64,000 nt of DNA from Gibbula magus (GCA_936450465.1 OW388296.1:38406023-38470022), one strand, 5' to 3'. Counted from the first letter of the stretch, positions 19,902-30,059 are shown. Made by a program: numbers and translations. Notes: generated from the sequence alone by a model not told the origin.

Positions 19902-21356
19902 GATCACTGGACTAATTTTTAATTAATAAGCACTTTCCACTTTCTATTTATGATCACTATCACTTTTTGGCAATTTTGCAATTTTTTGGCCAGACCGTTA
20001 CTTATAGTCGCGACTGCTGTGAAATGATCATCTATTTATAACACATATTGATGTATCATCAGCAAATAAACGAATGTTACTATTACATGTTACCCATTAA
20101 ATTTGGACGCTTATATTTGATATCATCAATGACATTCAGTGCATCTGATGTGATTGATATTTTCTTATTTGAGTATGCCAGAGATTTCCCCATTCCATAT
20201 ATCCTTTGTTTTATTGTTTATTTGGATTTAGATTTTCTGAGTTAATGCCTATCGCAGTTACGTTTTGTTTATTAGCTGCAGCATCCGAGAAGATGGTAAT
20301 GTCGTTTTTATGAGTTTTAAGGTATTCATCAATTTCTTATTGAAATTTCTGTAGCGTTTTAGTTCAGTATTGGTTGGAATTTAAAATATGTTTAAAATAT
20401 GAGCTAAAGGTTTGAAATGATTGTTTTTTATTTGAAAATACGTCAATTCAAATTTATTTGGTCAATCATACGATATTTGCATGAAGTTCTTTGGGTCATA
20501 TCTTGCTTTTTTATGCTAAATTTGTTTTCCGGGTTCTGGCATTTACATAATCCTGTACAATGTTATATATTTTGTTTTTATTCTAACCAAAAGTTCACTT
20601 TGTCTTTATAAAGTGGTTCGAGCTAGAAACAGAATATAGCTAAATCCCCTCCAAAAAAAAGATGTTAGACAAGCGAGGTGTAATTTATTACACAGGTCGA
20701 TTAGACCAGGTAGGTAAATAGACAGTTCACTCATCGCAGTGGATACACACTGTGACACTAATTAGCCCTCCTGCTGTGATCTCCTTTGATCAAATGGTTC
20801 TAAGCCGGGAATTCCAAATGCGAGACCAGTAGCCTTGTTATGGATGAATGAACCGTGAGCGTCTCACTCAAAATGAGGAGAGATATAGTGTCTATTAATA
20901 TGTCATACATACAGAGTAATTTATACATGTTGATGCAATAAAATGTATGAGCGGATAGTGATTCGAAGCAGAATGAATGCATACATTACACATGCAGAGA
21001 ATGTTCACAATCATGTGCACAGATTCTTTATTGAATAATAATACGTTTAAACTATGTGATTATGTTATAGCTGGTTGTTTTTATGTCCAGTTCTCGTGTG
21101 TTTGTTAATGTATGTATGTATATACTGGTGAGGTATTAATATAAGCAACAGTTTGCTTTTTACAATACCACATTCTTTATGAATAAAAATGTGTTTAAAC
21201 CATATGCATTACACCTTTATAAATACCTCTCCAATACAAAATACATGTAATACATATTCATTCATCAAAACTGAGAAATCACAACATTAAATAAAGGTTA
21301 AAAATGTAATAGAATAACAGTAATTTACAACATTTGATTTTCACAAGGAAATTAGT
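19902..21356. other. Non-coding with one possible LINE remnant
   Basis: No gene recognised. On the minus strand at about 20,035-20,072 the frame reads IRLFADDTSICVI, a good match to a LINE reverse transcriptase FADD box, but the surrounding frame is closed. At 21,080-21,215 a stretch ending gaataaaaatgtgtttaaac c resembles the GTTTAAA LINE tail. Confidence 0.35.
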
Positions 21357-21360
21357 TTAA

Positions 21361-21715
21361 AGGCGCTGTAGCACGTTTTTTGCAAATTTTATTTTTTCAA
21401 ATTTCTCATTTATAATGATTGTTTATGTCATTTATATTTACTTTAGAGGGTAAAATATCTTATTACACAAACCAATGATCCGTAGTGGTAATAACGGTGT
21501 TGCGTATAAAGCCAAAATTGCATGGCGGCCATTTTATTGTGAACACATTTTATTATATTCGAATGACAAAAAAATTTCCCATAGCTTTACGGAACCATGT
21601 ACACTCATTTGCAACTTGATTTTCCGAAGAGAGAAGGGTGTTTTACTATTGTTGACATTATTTTTCAAATACATTTCATCGACTTATTTCAGCAAAAAAA
21701 CGTGCTACAGCGCCT
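21361..21715. mobile_element. MITE with ~25-bp terminal inverted repeats and TTAA flanks
   Basis: AGGCGCTGTAGCACGTTTTT at the left and its reverse complement at the right (...AAAACGTGCTACAGCGCCT) bound 355 bp. TTAA flanks both ends (21,357-21,360; 21,716-21,719). A TTAA duplication is typical of piggyBac-type elements; a TA duplication one base pair further in would equally fit Tc1/mariner, so the superfamily is unsettled. The interior has no transposase. Confidence 0.8.
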
Positions 21716-22029
21716 TTAAGAAAAATTTAGATGAAATAGAAATGCACTGAAAGGATGATACTTTGGCTTATTGGCTTATGTAGTGCCGCTCCACAAAATA
21801 TAACAAAGTACAATTTATAATCAAGACAATGTACAAAATCAGTGATCAAATGGTTACACAAAGGCAAAAAGCAAAACACTAATTGGGAAATATCAACAAA
21901 GATACATGCTGTATAGGATGATTTAAAGGTTAGTGAGTCTTGAATAAAATTGAAGACAGATTCGAGGATATACTGATTTGTACTTTTTCTTAAACAATTA
22001 TTCACTTTTAGAATAGCATAAATATATAT

Positions 22030-22160
22030 ACCGCTTGCTATATTATGACGTCATACCATTGTTACGTCACTATCATTGTGACATTGTAACATCACAAGTG
22101 TCATTCTCCCTGATGATACGAATGAAACTAGTTGGAGAAAAAAATGGCTCTGTGTTTTTT
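22030..22160 (+). mobile_element. Penelope-like element 3' end (family 2)
   Basis: The segment from accgcttgctatattatgac g through ttctccctgatgatac to aaaaatggctctgtg matches, with few changes, the 3' region of the family-2 Penelope copy at 40,118-40,250 (minus strand). It is a solo end with no coding part and runs into a long TA tract, as the family-1 ends do. Confidence 0.7.
22103..22139 (+). ncRNA. Hammerhead-like motif (family 2)
   Basis: The order is TTCTCC, CTGATGA, TACGAAT, GAAA, CTAGT, T, GGAGAA. Stem I (TTCTCC with GGAGAA) has six pairs. Stem III is the short palindrome ACTAGT. The core boxes are correct. Stem II is the weak point: TACGAAT has no obvious G-C pairing. The same layout recurs at 40,135-40,170. 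Confidence 0.5.
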
Positions 22161-22205
22161 TTTATACTTTTGAATATATACATATATATATATATATACA
22201 TATAT

Positions 22206-22263
<58 letters not shown>

Positions 22264-22265
22264 AG
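22161..22265. repeat. (TA)n microsatellite with CATA/CACA interruptions
   Basis: A long TA tract with a few catata and cacaca interruptions, lying between a family-2 and a family-1 Penelope end. Confidence 0.95.
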
Positions 22266-22296
22266 TTTAAAATATCTTCCAAATCCCAGGTCTCAT

Positions 22297-22951
22297 ATAG
22301 AAAAAATAAAATGTTCGAAGAAATTACGATGATTTAATCAGATTCACAAGCATGCTTTTGACCATTACGGGTCTCATCAGGTGAATGACGTTGAGTCGGT
22401 TGATGCGTCATAAAGTGTAATTATGACGTCACAATACATTGCATAGATACATTCATAGATGCAATGCATAGAAATAGATGTACATTGAGAATGACATTAC
22501 ATTTTAGAATTGAGTCTTGGCTTATATTTATTAATAAACAATAATTCTTTTTCTGCCAAGCAATCAGATTCTGTTGAATCAACTTTGTATATCGGAAAAA
22601 CAGAATATTTATTTTTTCCACATAGTTCAAGATGCGCACTAAGAGGGATAGTACGATTGTGTTTTTGTTTAATTTGAGAACGATGAAGATTCATTCTTCT
22701 TTTTAATTTCAATTCTGTTTTCCCGATGTATATTTCTTGACATCCATGACAAACAATCATATAAACAACATTTTTTTAATCACATGTCATATTTCTTTTT
22801 ACACAAAATATTTTATTTGGTGGGATACTAACCGATGTGCCCTCAATCAAAATGTTACATGTCGCGCATCGTTTATCACCACATTTTCTAACCTGGGGGG
22901 TATCCGTATTAGAATCATATCTAGACTTTGTCAGTAATTTCCTTAGATTTT
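22297..22951 (-). repeat. Left arm of a 655-bp inverted duplication (Penelope family 1)
   Basis: This arm is the near-identical reverse complement of 23,065-23,720, with only scattered single-base differences. The 113-bp spacer between them belongs to the left copy's extra 5' coding sequence. Both outer ends meet TA microsatellites. Confidence 0.9.
22342..22386 (-). ncRNA. Hammerhead ribozyme, core-mutated copy (family 1)
   Basis: The minus strand has ATTCAC, CTGATGA, stem II GACC-CGTAAT-GGTC, AAAA instead of GAAA, stem III AGCATGCT, T, GTGAAT. All stems are perfect, but the essential G of the GAAA box is A, so cleavage is expected to be lost. The mirror copy at 23,630-23,674 is intact. Confidence 0.75.
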
Positions 22952-23033
22952 GGGGCTGTCTTTGACTATTGATAATACGGTAATTTTTCATTATGCGTTG
23001 CATCCTTTGGCTTTGCTGTAAAACCGGTATCAA
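22497..23033 (-). pseudogene. Penelope-like element ORF, GIY-YIG endonuclease part (left copy)
   Basis: The minus-strand frame starts within the linker (LRKLLTKSRYDSNTDT), passes CGDKRCATCNILIEGT and KIFCVKRNMTCD (the Cys-rich linker before GIY-YIG in Penelope-like elements), meets an in-frame TAA near 22,773, and continues VVYMIVCHGCQEIYIGKTEL, LKRR, and CLAEKELLFINKYKPRLNS to a stop at 22,497. The VVY...YIG pair, R, E and terminal N fit the GIY-YIG nuclease that Penelope-like elements use to open target DNA. The reverse transcriptase upstream is absent (5' truncation at about 23,040). The stop is shared with the right copy. Confidence 0.85.
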
Positions 23034-23065
23034 CGCAATGAGCTTAATTAATCAGCATATCTATA

Positions 23066-23519
23066 AAATCTAAGGAAATTACTGACAAAGTCTAGATATG
23101 ATTCTAATACGGATACCCCCCAGGTTAGAAAATGTGGTGATAAACGATGCGCGACATGTAACATTTTGATTGAGGGCACATCGGTTAGTATCCCACCAAA
23201 TAAAATATTTTTTGTAAAAAGAAATATGACATGTGATTAAAAAAATGTTGTTTATATGATTGTTTGTCATGGATGTCAAGAAATATACATCGGGAAAACA
23301 GAATTGAAATTAAAAAGAAGAATGAATCTTCATCTTTCTCAAATTAAACAAAAACACAATCGTACTATCCCTCTTAGTGCGCATCTTGAACTATGTGGAA
23401 AAAATAAATATTCTGTTTTTCCGATATACAAAGTTGATTCAACAGAATCTGATTGCTTGGCAGAAAAAGAATTATTGTTTATTAATAAATATAAGCCAAG
23501 ACTCAATTCTAAAATGTAA
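23066..23519 (+). pseudogene. Penelope-like element ORF, GIY-YIG endonuclease part (right copy)
   Basis: This is the same protein segment as in the left arm: the linker CGDKRCATCN, an in-frame TAA near 23,240, then the intact 87-codon stretch 23,256-23,519 with IVCHGCQEIYIGKTELKLKR, the catalytic-type E in AEKELLFI and the final PRLNS. It differs from the left copy at very few residues (for example HLSQ for HRSQ). With no reverse transcriptase and a stop ahead of the nuclease it cannot act alone. Confidence 0.85.
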
Positions 23520-23629
23520 TGTCATTCTCAATGTACATCTATTTCTATGCATTGTATCTATGAATGTATCTATGCAATGTATTGTGACGTCATAATTACA
23601 CTTTATGACGCATCAACCGACTCAACGTC

Positions 23630-23674
23630 ATTCACCTGATGAGACCCGTAATGGTCGAAAGCATGCTTGTGAAT
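23630..23674 (+). ncRNA. Hammerhead ribozyme, type I, intact core (Penelope family 1)
   Basis: All elements are present in order: stem I 5' strand ATTCAC (23,630-23,635), CTGATGA (23,636-23,642), stem II GACC-CGTAAT-GGTC (23,643-23,656), GAAA (23,657-23,660), a minimal palindromic stem III (AGCATGCT, sharing the last A), T at the cleavage position (23,668), and stem I 3' strand GTGAAT (23,669-23,674). Every stem pairs perfectly. Self-cleavage is predicted after 23,668. Hammerheads with very short stem III are known from Penelope-like elements. The motif lies about 110 bases after the nuclease stop codon. Confidence 0.85.
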
Positions 23675-23717
23675 CTGATTAAATCATCGTAATTTCTTCG
23701 AACATTTTATTTTTTCT

Positions 23718-23738
23718 ATATATATATATATATATAAA
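23718..23738. repeat. (TA)n microsatellite
   Basis: Short TA run directly outside the right arm of the inverted duplication. Confidence 0.9.
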
Positions 23739-23879
23739 AACCATTTATCTAAAAATATTTATCTGATCTAATCAAGTCATAACAAGGGAAGTAAGGAAGT
23801 GAGATGTTTGATAACAGCGAAACCATTCAAGCAAGTTACCCCGTATTTCACAGGCTTTTAATTTGTGTTTTATACCCTT

Positions 23880-24077
23880 AAACTATACTTTATCAAATGC
23901 TTTACTAATGTTACAAACACGGCTTTTACATCTTCTCCATTGTCTAAAGCGTATGCTATGTTTTGTTTTTTTGGGGGTTTTTTTGCGTTTGCGATGTTGA
24001 TATGCAGTACTATCATCTGGCATAAACCCTGACATTGCTGTCTCGAAAAAAGTTGAACACTGTTCATTTTTCAAATA
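23880..24077 (-). pseudogene. LINE reverse transcriptase scrap (motif A region)
   Basis: Overlapping minus-strand frames give SGFMPDDSTAYQ in one frame, and ALDNGEDVKAVF in another followed by NISKAFDKV in the first. Together these are the Q.GF.P.DST and VKAVF.DISKAFDKV blocks of CR1/L2-type reverse transcriptases. At least two frameshifts are needed. An A-rich stretch encoding KKTPKK separates them. Confidence 0.6.
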
Positions 24078-24106
24078 CCGTCCTGATACAGGAAGGAAGT
24101 ACTAAG

Positions 24107-24790
24107 GGTCTATAATTTTAATATTCATATAATGGCATACGCATAAATAATGATAAATCTAAGATTGTACATTTCAGACATGTCAGTACACCGATAACTC
24201 GGGCTGTTTTTACTGTTGGTAATTCTGTTTTAGACATTGTTGATAGTTACAATTATTTAGGCCTATTGCTCACAGGACACCTTGATTATAATATAATGGC
24301 TAAGGCAGCAGGTAAGTCTGCTAATAGAGCTCTAGGCCATCTTATTTGTAAATATAAGGCACTTGGGGGAATGGAATCCTCTACTTACGCGAAATTATAT
24401 GATATGATGGTATAGTCAGTTTTGGGTTATGGGGCATCTATCTGGGGTCATAGGGAAGTTAGTTCGATAAATGCTGTCCACCATCGTGCTTTGAGTTTTT
24501 TTTCTGGGGTTGGGTAAATATGCTCCAAATGTTGCTGTAAATGGAGACATGGGTTGGATTCCTTCAATTTTCAGACAATGGTTGTGTATTGTTAGACAAT
24601 AATGCCGATTTAAACGTATGCCTGTTAGATTGAATAAGCATGTTTTTATGTGGTCTGAGAGATGTGCGAGTAGAAGTGTGAAAAATTGGAGTTTCAGAGT
24701 GAAAGCGAAGTTGAAAGAATGGGAAGTGAGTGTTGAAAATGATGTCAGTGTTAAGCGCGTATGTGAGAGAGTTTATTTCCTGAATTGAAG
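24107..24790 (+). pseudogene. LINE ORF2 thumb/C-terminal fragment
   Basis: One plus-strand frame with few stops reads INNDKSKIVHFRH, NSVLDIVDSYNYLGLLLTGH, AKAAGKSANRALGHLICKYK, a stop, then VLGYGASIWGHREVSSINAV, HHRALSFF and, after a shift, LGLGKYAPNVAVNGDMGW. The NYLG, Y...IWG, and LG..KYAPN..V.GD.GW elements define the region after the FADD box in a LINE ORF2 of a type different from LINE-A, D and E. It abuts the 3' end of LINE-D. Confidence 0.65.
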
Positions 24791-24903
24791 GCCGCATGGC
24801 CCAGAGTACAAATGTGGTACATAATCAACGCAATTTAAAGTTACATGGTACAACAAATTAACAAATATACTGTTAAAGGTATGCGAAGCAAATTATTAAC
24901 ATG

Positions 24904-25506
24904 TTATATATTCCTCTTTAGGTATAATGCAAGCGATCTCAGGATCCTTTCATTTTTACATGATAACAGTTGTATACATTTCTGCTGAGATGGATATTGA
25001 ACATAATAATTAGGTATAAGTTGTTTTCTACTTTCATGAAAGTACGGACATATAAGCAGAAAGTGAAATTCATCTTCAACAACTTCTAGATTACATTTTT
25101 CACACATCAGGCAAGAAATATTTACATTTGTGTCATAACGTTTCTTTTGTACTTTCAGATTATGGGTTAAACATCTAAATCTAGCAAGTGCTTGTACCAG
25201 ATCAAAATCGAGTGATACGTTTAAATACAACTCCTGTTCAAACATTGCTTTGTATGATGCATATGGCTTTAAGAAAGTTGAATTATTGATTTTCTGATAC
25301 CAAGCTTGTATATCTAAATCAATACAGCTCTGTTTAAACATGGACATAAAAGTTTGTACATTTCCACATTCTTGGAATATCCAAGCATAAGCATAACCTG
25401 TTTGAAACAGAAGCATTCTTACACGAGAAGCCCAATTTATTTTACTATTTTCATCTTGTGTTTTTTGCATCTTATAACATGCATGGGGGTGTCTTTTAGA
25501 GTCCAT
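24904..25506 (-). pseudogene. LINE-D ORF2, C-terminal domain
   Basis: An open stretch of 200 codons. It carries KINWASRVRMLLFQTGYAYA, LARFRCLTHNLKVQKKRYD, and CLMCEKCNLEVVEDEFHFLL IC, the Cys/His motif (C..C....H....C) near the end of ORF2 in this group, then a hydrophobic tail. A frame change at about 25,510-25,546 separates it from the thumb. Confidence 0.8.
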
Positions 25507-25545
25507 ATGAATTAGACGACACCAATATCGTATACATCGACAAAA

Positions 25546-27171
25546 CTAGGTTACAGATAGATGATAGCGTCCTGTTTCACCAAGAACTACGCTTGAGGAT
25601 GTTTTCTTATTAAGTCGTAGATAGTGCTTAAAGAAATTGCTCTGTACCTTTTCGATACTTTCTCGGTATGTGAAACCCCATATTTCGCTGCCATAACATG
25701 CTATAGGTGCTATTTTACTATCAAAAATTGAAGTAAATACTTTGAGAGTGAGATGAGGGTATAATTTCATAAGCTGATATATTGGAAAACAGGCTTTTGA
25801 TGCTTGAACAGCTAGCGTTTCGCATGCCTTCGACCAACATAACCTAGAGGAGAAAACAATTCCTAAATATTTATAGTAGGTTACCGACATCATCTGTTTT
25901 CCTTTATAAAAACCATTTCTCAACTTTTTTTAATACTCCACCGTTTCGAAAACTATAATATTTGATTTGTCTAAATTTACTTCAAGTCCCCACTTGCTAC
26001 AAAATAATTCTAACGCATTAAGTTTTCTTTGCAAATCGATAACTGAATCTGAAACCAAGACAATATCATCTGCAAACAGTAGTAGTTTTATAGCGTCTAT
26101 GTCGTCATCAACAAATATACCTCGTAGTGTATCACTTTCCAATTCTATTACCAGCTGATTAATACAAAATATGATCAATAAAGGGCTCAACATACAACCT
26201 TGCCGAACTCCACTGGATGTAGAAAATATATCAGTGATCTTTTGTCCTTGCTTTACACAGGCACATACATTTGTATACATGTTTTCAATAACATTATATA
26301 TTTTACCATGGATGCCATACTGCAAAAGGAGATAAAGTAGTTTGTTTCTATCAACAGAGTCAAAAGCCTTTCTAAAATCAATAAAGGCGGCATAGAAACG
26401 ATGCTTTGGTTTCCTCAAATATTTCTGAGCTAAAGATTGAAGGACGAATATGTTATCAGTAGTAGAATAATCATGTCTGAAACCAGCCTGTGACTCTGAC
26501 AACAAATCATTTATTTCTAGCCAAACACGAAGTCTTTGTTCTATGATACATGTGAAAACCTTTCCTAATGAATTTAGTAGCGATATTCCTCTGAAATTAT
26601 TTGGGTCAGAAGGGTCTCCTTTCTTAAATAAAGGAAGTATCATCCCTACGTTCCAGGAATCTGGGAATACACCCTTGTCTAGTATTGAGTTAAACAGTAA
26701 ATGCAGGTAAGGTGTAAAGTGAGGTGCATGTTTAAGGAACTCTGCTGATATTCTGTCAATACCTGGGGCTTTATTTAATTTCAAAGATCCGATAGCTTTT
26801 GATATCTCTCCCTCTGTTATAACATCAGATAGAAGATGAGAGTTATTGCACTCCTCACAATTCACACAGTCATGGCTTTTGATAAACTTTTCCACTGTTT
26901 CATCAAAATCATGGCTAGTTTTCTTAATAGGATTCAATAAATCTGCGAAGTAATTTTGCCAATCTGTCATTGAAATATTATTCACTTGCTGTCTCGTATT
27001 TAACAGAGATTTTACGGCACTCCAAAATGATTTACAATCTCCTGTTGTAAGATTTGCTCGGTCAGTTATCTCTTTGTCAAACTCTATTTGTTTCTTTCTA
27101 CATGTTTTTCGGAAGTTTCGTTTAGCTTCAAGATAAGCTTCCAAATTTCTCTTAGAGTTTGTAGTCCTCAA
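25546..27171 (-). pseudogene. LINE-D ORF2, reverse transcriptase
   Basis: The 413-codon open stretch (27,171-25,930) has the full catalytic set: GSLKLNKAPGIDRISAEF-like entry, FRGISLLNSLGKVFTCII, SQAGFRHDYSTTDNIFVL, FIDFRKAFDSVD (motif A), SSGVRQGCMLSPLL, and LLFADDIVLVSD (motif C). After a frame change at 25,926 the thumb follows: YYKYLGIVFSSRLCW and ACYGSEIWGFTYRESIEKVQ. The catalytic aspartates are intact. The protein copies the element RNA at the nicked target. A stop and a frame change at about 27,240-27,275, near an A-rich run, separate it from the endonuclease. Confidence 0.85.
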
Positions 27172-27272
27172 GATAAATAATTTTGCATATTTTAACTTCT
27201 TTAAAACGAGGCATTCTTTATCAAACCATTTTGGTTGTGTCTTTTCAGAATGAGTCTAATTAGTACTTTTTT

Positions 27273-28307
27273 TTATTTAGTTTCAAGGTGAGAGCCCGCT
27301 GTTTGGATTAAATTGCAAAGGTGATTTGCTGCCTCATTCACATTTGTGCTGACACACTCAAAAAAACTGTTCATAATTGTTTTAACTTCGATTGTATTGA
27401 ACCTTTCAATAAAAGTATCTTTTCCCTCATTGTTCCAAATATACCGTTTGGTTCGTCTAATGTCTGAAGCTGTTAATGTATCAGGGATTTGGGGGGGTTC
27501 TAAAGGAAATGAAAACTGACAAGTAACTGGCAAGTGATCTGATTCTGTACGATTTAGAACAAATAAATCATGTACATGGTGTGCAAAGGTAGTAGAGCTA
27601 AGAAAATAGTCAACTAAACTGGTACCGTTCACGACTATATATGTAAAACTTCCAAGGGGATCACCCGGTCTTCTACCGTTTACAATATGCATTCCAAATT
27701 CTTTACATAAGTTCAACAAAGCTAAACCAAACTTATTTGTTTTACGGTCTATAGATTTCCTTGGCTCAGTAAACTCATCAACATTGTAAAGCTCTCCTAA
27801 GTTAATAAAGCGCTGATCATTTTCATCTTCGATGATCAAATCATTTTGGTCCGTTGTCCGAGCGTTCATATCACCAAATAACAAAAGTTCTGTATTTTGA
27901 CCATACTCTGCTTTTAAACACGAGAGTTTTGAACTCAGCTGATCAATCCCATTGTCGTCAGTGACGCTGTATAGCGTGGACCCCTCTGGCAGGATGTAGA
28001 CTCCGTCTAGGATAAGTGTCCTGTCAGCTGCCTTGAGTTCCAAGAACACACAGTTCTCCCAGTCCTCGTGGATGCGAGTAATGAACTGCTCATAGGTCTT
28101 GCGCACATATAGTGCCACGCCTCCTGAAAAACGACCAAAGTGCTTAACTCGTTTGGCAGGAGAGAAGTAACAGAAATGATTTTTATACAGATATTTAATG
28201 TTATCAATTTCATTTTGCCAAGTTTCTACCAGATTAATGATATCAAATTGTTCCAGAAAATCAATAAAATGATGAGTCTGCAACTTTACTGATAATGCCC
28301 TGTACAT
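27273..28307 (-). pseudogene. LINE-D ORF2, endonuclease domain
   Basis: An open stretch of 344 codons with apurinic-type endonuclease motifs: NLVETWQNEID (catalytic E), FGRFSGGVALYVRK, LLFGDMNARTTDQND, GSFTYIVVNGTSLVDYFL and SDHLPVTCQFSF. The N-terminal N-containing motif of the fold is not in this frame: the sequence upstream of 28,307 (LYMEC.GLYR-type) lies across a probable frame break. The domain nicks the target. It is followed by a linker (about 60 residues) toward the reverse transcriptase. Confidence 0.8.
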
Positions 28308-28392
28308 TCCATGTACAAATATTTAACAAAAGAGAGCTTTGAGAGTTTTGAAAAGACTTCCCGTGTGAACCATCTGGGCCACTGGCGAGTCC

Positions 28393-29220
28393 CTAGGGGT
28401 CGTCGTCTGTCTGCTCATACTGCTCAGTCTGCTCACTGTCACCACATCCTCGGGACTGCGTCCCTCGTCTGGACTGTTGAGACTGCCGACCTCGAGACTT
28501 CTTGTCAGCACGATCACCTCGTCTCCTACTGCCACCAACCTGTTCCAGACTAGACCCGTCATCGGCTAAAACAAAGGCTTTGTCATTTATAATAAGTTTG
28601 TCATAGGATAGGTAGGCCGTCTTCCCTTCCTCCCTTGCTTCCACCATGATCGGGATCAGTGACTTCCTCGTAGCTCTGGTGCGCTCAGTAAAGTAATTTG
28701 ATACATGCAAAGTCTCATTTTCCTTCAACGAACTCCTTGCTGCATCCATTACCGACAGTTTGTCTTTGAAACACAGAAATTTCACTATCAATGGTTTTTT
28801 ATTTGATTTACTTTTCATTCGATGTGCTCTTTCAATTTGAATAGTATCTGCATCTGGCAAACCAAGCTGGTCTTTCATGAACTTTCTGATGGTTTTCTCG
28901 GAGTCGACCCACGACTCGTGTGCATGACCAGACAGACCATGTACAACAACATTATTTCTCCTACTTTGAGCCTCATTTCTGTCTAATTTTAATTCCAAAG
29001 CATTAATCTTTTCTCTTAATTTAGTATTTTCTTCACGGATAATCTTCTGCTCCCGTTTGATTTCATTGCTCACTTTATCAAACTTTAGGTTTAAAGCTTT
29101 CATGTCTTTTCTAATGAGTCTGAACATACCGGCAAGAACAATTTTGTTTGAGAACTTTGCCAGTTGCAAAAAGACTTGAAATAGTTGAAGTAGGGCAAGT
29201 TTCGCAATCTTGTGGTTCAA
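28393..29220 (-). CDS. LINE-D ORF1 (coiled coil plus L1-ORF1-like RNA-binding domain)
   Basis: A complete 275-residue frame. Residues about 35-85 are heptad-rich (LNLKFDKVSNEIKREQKI and KLREKINALELKLDRNEAQ), fitting a trimerising coiled coil. Next comes SRRNNVVVHGLSG, IQIERAHRMKS and KKPLIVKFLCFKDKL, the RRM-like core of L1-type ORF1 proteins. The C-terminus is basic, then Ser/Gln/Glu-rich (SRRRGDRADKKSRGRQSQ). It has no zinc knuckle and no 2A motif. The N-terminal 30 residues are unusually hydrophobic. It is intact as read, although the element as a whole is broken in ORF2. Confidence 0.75.
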   Translation of the reverse strand: MNHKIAKLALLQLFQVFLQLAKFSNKIVLAGMFRLIRKDMKALNLKFDKVSNEIKREQKIIREENTKLREKINALELKLDRNEAQSRRNNVVVHGLSGHAHESWVDSEKTIRKFMKDQLGLPDADTIQIERAHRMKSKSNKKPLIVKFLCFKDKLSVMDAARSSLKENETLHVSNYFTERTRATRKSLIPIMVEAREEGKTAYLSYDKLIINDKAFVLADDGSSLEQVGGSRRRGDRADKKSRGRQSQQSRRGTQSRGCGDSEQTEQYEQTDDDP

Positions 29221-29300
29221 AGTTCTAACATTGATGGATTTATAAGTTTACAATTTGTGTTCTTGTCTATTTGGATATTTATATTGTTCGCTTGGATACG

Positions 29301-30059
29301 GTGATAAGGTAAGTTTCTTTCATTAATTCTTAATATTTGATACTTGATTTGAATAACAAATATTATTCATTGAAAACATTATCCTGAAAGGACGACAGTT
29401 AAACAACAACCAAGCTTTTAGGTAACAACAAACCATATTGTAATGACGAAATTGAAGACTGTAATTTTAGCGTCATTAATATTTATTATAAACTTGTTTG
29501 TCAATATATTGTGTTTTCTAAAACGAATATTGTTAAACCTTAAAATAAATACTGACAAAGTAAATTATTGATATGCTTTTGTTTATCGTGATCCCGCTAC
29601 CCTCTGAAATGTGATTAAATTTTATCTATGAGAAAATAAATAAATTGTTAATTGTAACATTGTCGTTCAATATTCATAACGATTATAGTTTGTACTGTAT
29701 ATTTGATGCTGTGTTTTTGCACGTTTCAATAAACTTTCATAATTGTCGCTTCACTGAAGGAATGCAGAAATAATTGAATTAAATAAAATTTAAGACTAAA
29801 GAAGATAAAATCAGTAAAGGTTATCATTATTTGTGAAGTTGCCAAGACATGTGACAAAATCCCCTATTCATTTGGATATCAAATCTTTAAAGGTGTCTGT
29901 TACAAGCATCTTACCTACCATAAAACAGTGCCAACATAATGTTAAAAACAAAGTTTTCATTTCGTTTCTTAGAAATGCGATTTAAACATTTTTAAAACTT
30001 ATATTGTATATATAAATAATTCCCTTTTCATTTCAAAAATCGTTTAATACACACCTGTG
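29301..30059. other. Non-coding, no gene seen
   Basis: AT-rich sequence between LINE-D and the dispersed repeat. Nothing recognised. Confidence 0.35.

Larger units (their letters stand above)
23065..23720 (+). repeat. Right arm of the 655-bp inverted duplication
   Basis: Mirror of 22,297-22,951. It begins in the coding linker and ends at the TA run at 23,718. The few differences include the hammerhead core base and two or three codons. Confidence 0.9.
24786..29300 (-). mobile_element. LINE-D: nearly complete non-LTR retrotransposon
   Basis: The minus-strand order is ORF1 (29,220-28,393), endonuclease (28,307-27,273), reverse transcriptase (27,171-25,930), thumb (25,923-25,546), and C-terminal domain (25,506-24,904). 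It then ends with a ctgggccatgcggccttcaa / ttcaggaaataaac 3' end near 24,786. Only three or four frame breaks separate the parts, so this is among the better preserved copies in the window. I could not fix a target-site duplication; the 5' limit is approximate. It is related to LINE-A (same ORF2 block style) but lacks the 2A motif. Confidence 0.8.

Noticed and set aside
22035..22337. Tyr/Ile-repeat frames on both strands
   Set aside because: These are translations of the TA microsatellite and the Penelope end.
22737..23279. Apparent coding frames MTSMTNNHINN... on the strand opposite the GIY-YIG domain in both arms
   Set aside because: They are shadows of the Penelope coding strand; the GIY-YIG motifs and linker cysteines are on the other strand.
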